Source: UBA6770 sp965660875
GTDB taxonomy: Bacteria > Bacteroidota > Bacteroidia > Flavobacteriales_G > Salibacteraceae
NCBI GenBank assembly: GCA_965660875.1
Contig: CBFIBQ010000065.1
Coordinates: 1 to 5,034, forward strand
Length of the DNA stretch: 5,034 bases
Direction: 5' to 3'
The notes under the pieces were generated by a model. That model made no database searches and had not been told where the DNA came from. It was given only the letters and a program-made list of their open reading frames with translations. This document shows positions 3,329-5,034 of the stretch, in pieces (within the stretch, counting starts at the first letter, position 1; each line of letters starts with the position of its first letter). The translations under genes and the position numbers were made by a program.

Positions 3329-5034
3329 TAATGAGTAACTATTATTTTCTTGTTGATAATTTCCTCCTTGTTATATATTTTAACGGTGTATACACCAGCA
3401 GAAAGAATGCTTAAATCTAAGTTTACGAAATTAACCCCTGTTTTAGTTTCTAGTAACCTGCCATTAAGGTCGAATAAAAACACATTCATAGTGTCTGTAT
3501 TTTTAACCTCAATATTCAACAAACCAGAAGTTGGATTAGGATAGACGTTTACCTTTGAGCTTAATTCATTATTTTCATTTTCCCCTAACGGTGTTGTAAA
3601 CCCTGTACAATAATTAAGACCCTTAAAACTAAAATCCTTGTTTTTAACACACTCATATTTAAACCAACCAAATGCACCAATTTCAACATTTGCAATATTC
3701 GGATAAGTTGAAGTGTTACTTAGTAAAACAGAATGTTGGTCAAGTAAGGTATCTTCAACCTTATAAAAATCTTTACCGACATAAGTGCCTGCATTGTATG
3801 GCGGACCATCAAGGTATTTACCTAAAAAATCTCCTCCAGCACCGCAATACTTACTAGGGTCAGAGTCATTAACTTCTGCAGAAAACAGAGGTAATATCAC
3901 ACTTTTAGTGGTTTTTTTACCAATATACGATAATCGCTGATTCCATTTGTTAGAAATATTTGTTAGAAATTTTAAACCTTCATGACTTGGTGAAGCTCTG
4001 TACGTTTTGTAAAAAACCAAAAACATTGCATCGCATAATGAATCTATTTCCTCCATTATTGTCTCACTAAAAAGAGTGTTGGTCGAAGAATATGCATTAC
4101 CTGCATCATTCCAATAGAAATAGGGGTTGGCCAAATAATCATGTATACCATGGATATTTGCGTTTTTATACTTCTGATTACGCAATAGGTTTAAGATATT
4201 TTTATGCCGATTATAATTTGTAATAAAAAATTGATTCATTGATGCTGGAAGCCCCGTAGTTGGAGGATTATATTGCGGTTTAGAGCAATTCCAAAATTCC
4301 TGTTCAACCATGAAGTAAGTTATTTTACCAGCTCTAATATAGTTGAATTTTCCCGCATTTACAGAAACATTGAATACCCTCATGGTGTCGTAAGTTTCCT
4401 CTTTATAACCGCTTACAATACCACATTTTATCCCTCGTAAATGGCACTTTGCAATAAAAGAATTTAAATACTTTTTATAATTGTTACCGAGTGTAGTATT
4501 TACATTTTGAGCTCTAAATATTTGATTCGCTCCAAATAGCACCAAATAATTAAAATTATTAGAATCTGCAAAATCAATCAAACTATCTTCCTTAGTAGGG
4601 TAATTAAGGATTCCATTGTTGGGGTCAATTATGCCCGATTGCCCTGGAACAATTTTAACAACCGTTACATGCAATGCTCTAGGAATCTTACATTCCTCAT
4701 TTTCTGGAATACCCATGTCCACTTTTACTCCGCTCAAATAAGCATTTCCACTTTCTTCAATGGTGTAACTGTTGTTGTAACCTGCAATAAAGGCAGAGTA
4801 AATATTCGGTACAAGGGTAGCTGAATGACCATAGTCAATTTCTTCCCCACCCAGCGTTTCTACTTTGAGAGTGTCAGCTAAACTATCAAGATGACAAATC
4901 CAAACATCTCTTTGTCCTTCTCCTTTATTGTCACACTCTCCAATTGCTAAATAGCCTGTTGGGTGAGCTACAATATCTCTAAAACTTTCGTTTCCTGTTA
5001 TTGGATTTTCGATTACGTTGGTGCTTACTTCGCT
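3328..5034 (-). CDS. T9SS-sorted protein with propeller-type repeat and TIM-barrel-like domain (5' end outside window)
   Basis: The frame is open from the right edge to TAA at 3330-3328, giving 568 residues without the N-terminus. Residues 19-103 resemble repeats of Bacteroidota propeller proteins: 'DIVAHPTGYLAIGE', 'DVWICHLDSLADTLKVETLG' and 'GEEIDYGHSATLVPN' fit the 'GGYIIAGY ... DVWVIKLD ... GDTLWTKTYGGSGDDYG' pattern. Residues about 120-461 look like a TIM barrel, with strands at ALHVTVVKI (120-128), NYLVLFG (162-168), GIKCGIVSGY (201-210), ITYFMVEQEFW (238-248), DAMFLVFYKTYR (335-346), SVILPLFSAEVN (379-389) and IGAFGWFKYE (452-461). E244 and E246 sit at a strand end, where glycosidase catalytic acids often lie, so a carbohydrate-active role is possible but unproven. 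Residues 492-568 are a type A sorting domain (VNVYPNPTSGLLNI ... SAGVYTVKI ... KKIIVTH). An internal TTG at 4737 should not be taken as the start, because coding similarity continues upstream of it. It is the first gene visible in an operon with the next gene. Confidence 0.8.
   Translation of the reverse strand, partial: SEVSTNVIENPITGNESFRDIVAHPTGYLAIGECDNKGEGQRDVWICHLDSLADTLKVETLGGEEIDYGHSATLVPNIYSAFIAGYNNSYTIEESGNAYLSGVKVDMGIPENEECKIPRALHVTVVKIVPGQSGIIDPNNGILNYPTKEDSLIDFADSNNFNYLVLFGANQIFRAQNVNTTLGNNYKKYLNSFIAKCHLRGIKCGIVSGYKEETYDTMRVFNVSVNAGKFNYIRAGKITYFMVEQEFWNCSKPQYNPPTTGLPASMNQFFITNYNRHKNILNLLRNQKYKNANIHGIHDYLANPYFYWNDAGNAYSSTNTLFSETIMEEIDSLCDAMFLVFYKTYRASPSHEGLKFLTNISNKWNQRLSYIGKKTTKSVILPLFSAEVNDSDPSKYCGAGGDFLGKYLDGPPYNAGTYVGKDFYKVEDTLLDQHSVLLSNTSTYPNIANVEIGAFGWFKYECVKNKDFSFKGLNYCTGFTTPLGENENNELSSKVNVYPNPTSGLLNIEVKNTDTMNVFLFDLNGRLLETKTGVNFVNLDLSILSAGVYTVKIYNKEEIINKKIIVTH

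Larger units (their letters stand above)
1822..5034. mobile_element. Candidate large gene cassette 3 (right end outside window)
   Basis: The segment begins at the crossover point of attC site 3 with TTACCTACAAG. If it is a cassette, it should end beyond the window with an attC whose R'' reads about CTTGTAGGTAAC. It holds at least two genes on the minus strand, opposite to the attC orientation. At more than 3.2 kb it would be far larger than a typical cassette of about 0.5-1 kb. The alternative is that site 3 is the last of the array and ordinary chromosome follows. The window cannot decide between these. Confidence 0.4.

Noticed and set aside
3361..3369. AAGGAGGAA on the minus strand as a ribosome binding site for the 487-residue protein
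   Set aside because: It lies more than 30 bases before the ATG and inside the upstream coding sequence (K-E-E-I); the TAATG overlap better explains initiation.
4729..4737. TTG at 4737 as the start of the TIM-barrel-like protein
   Set aside because: The same frame continues upstream to the window edge and encodes a propeller-type repeat, so the gene is longer and starts outside the window.

Overview
The window suggests a Bacteroidota genome, probably a marine or environmental Cytophagia- or Flavobacteriia-like organism. The coding DNA is AT-rich. Two secreted proteins end in a type A sorting domain of the type IX secretion system (T9SS), with the typical 'YPNPT/FPNPT ... G-x-Y ... KKIIVTH/RKIIVSH' pattern. 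Signal peptides end in A|Q, and the genes lack Shine-Dalgarno sequences; both are usual in this phylum.

The main finding is that the first 1.8 kb is a stretch of a gene-cassette array of the integron type. Three attC-like sites (about 203-334, 933-1146, 1614-1827) separate the genes. Each starts with ...AAC, has two complementary arms and ends in GGGGC-GTT. The R'' sequence of each site is the exact reverse complement of the start of its own cassette, not of the R' half beside it in the array: 328-337 pairs with 930-939, and 1140-1148 pairs with 1612-1620. This is the pattern expected from integron recombination between G and TT. The second and third sites are 214 bp long, unusually large for attC, and about 97% identical. 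No integrase gene is visible, so this is either the interior of an integron or an integrase-less attC cluster.

Layout: (1) Left cassette (to 328) holds the start of a minus-strand secreted protein, with a possible Bacteroidota promoter. (2) Cassette 1 (329-1140) holds a plus-strand five-helix membrane protein resembling Yip1-domain proteins. (3) Cassette 2 (1141-1821) holds a plus-strand lipoprotein with an MlaD/MCE domain. Its last 24 residues are encoded by the attC site. (4) From 1822 to the right edge lies a candidate large cassette holding a minus-strand two-gene unit. The upstream gene encodes a T9SS-sorted protein with a propeller-like repeat and a TIM-barrel-like domain, open at the window edge. 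The downstream gene encodes a T9SS-sorted propeller-like protein. They overlap by one base (TAATG).

The two plus-strand genes start only 15-22 bp after their cassette boundaries and have no room for promoters. They must be transcribed from upstream or from within the preceding attC site. The minus-strand genes run against the attC orientation and need their own promoters. All four products are envelope or secreted proteins (membrane, lipoprotein, extracellular or cell surface), but nothing in the sequence shows that they act together.
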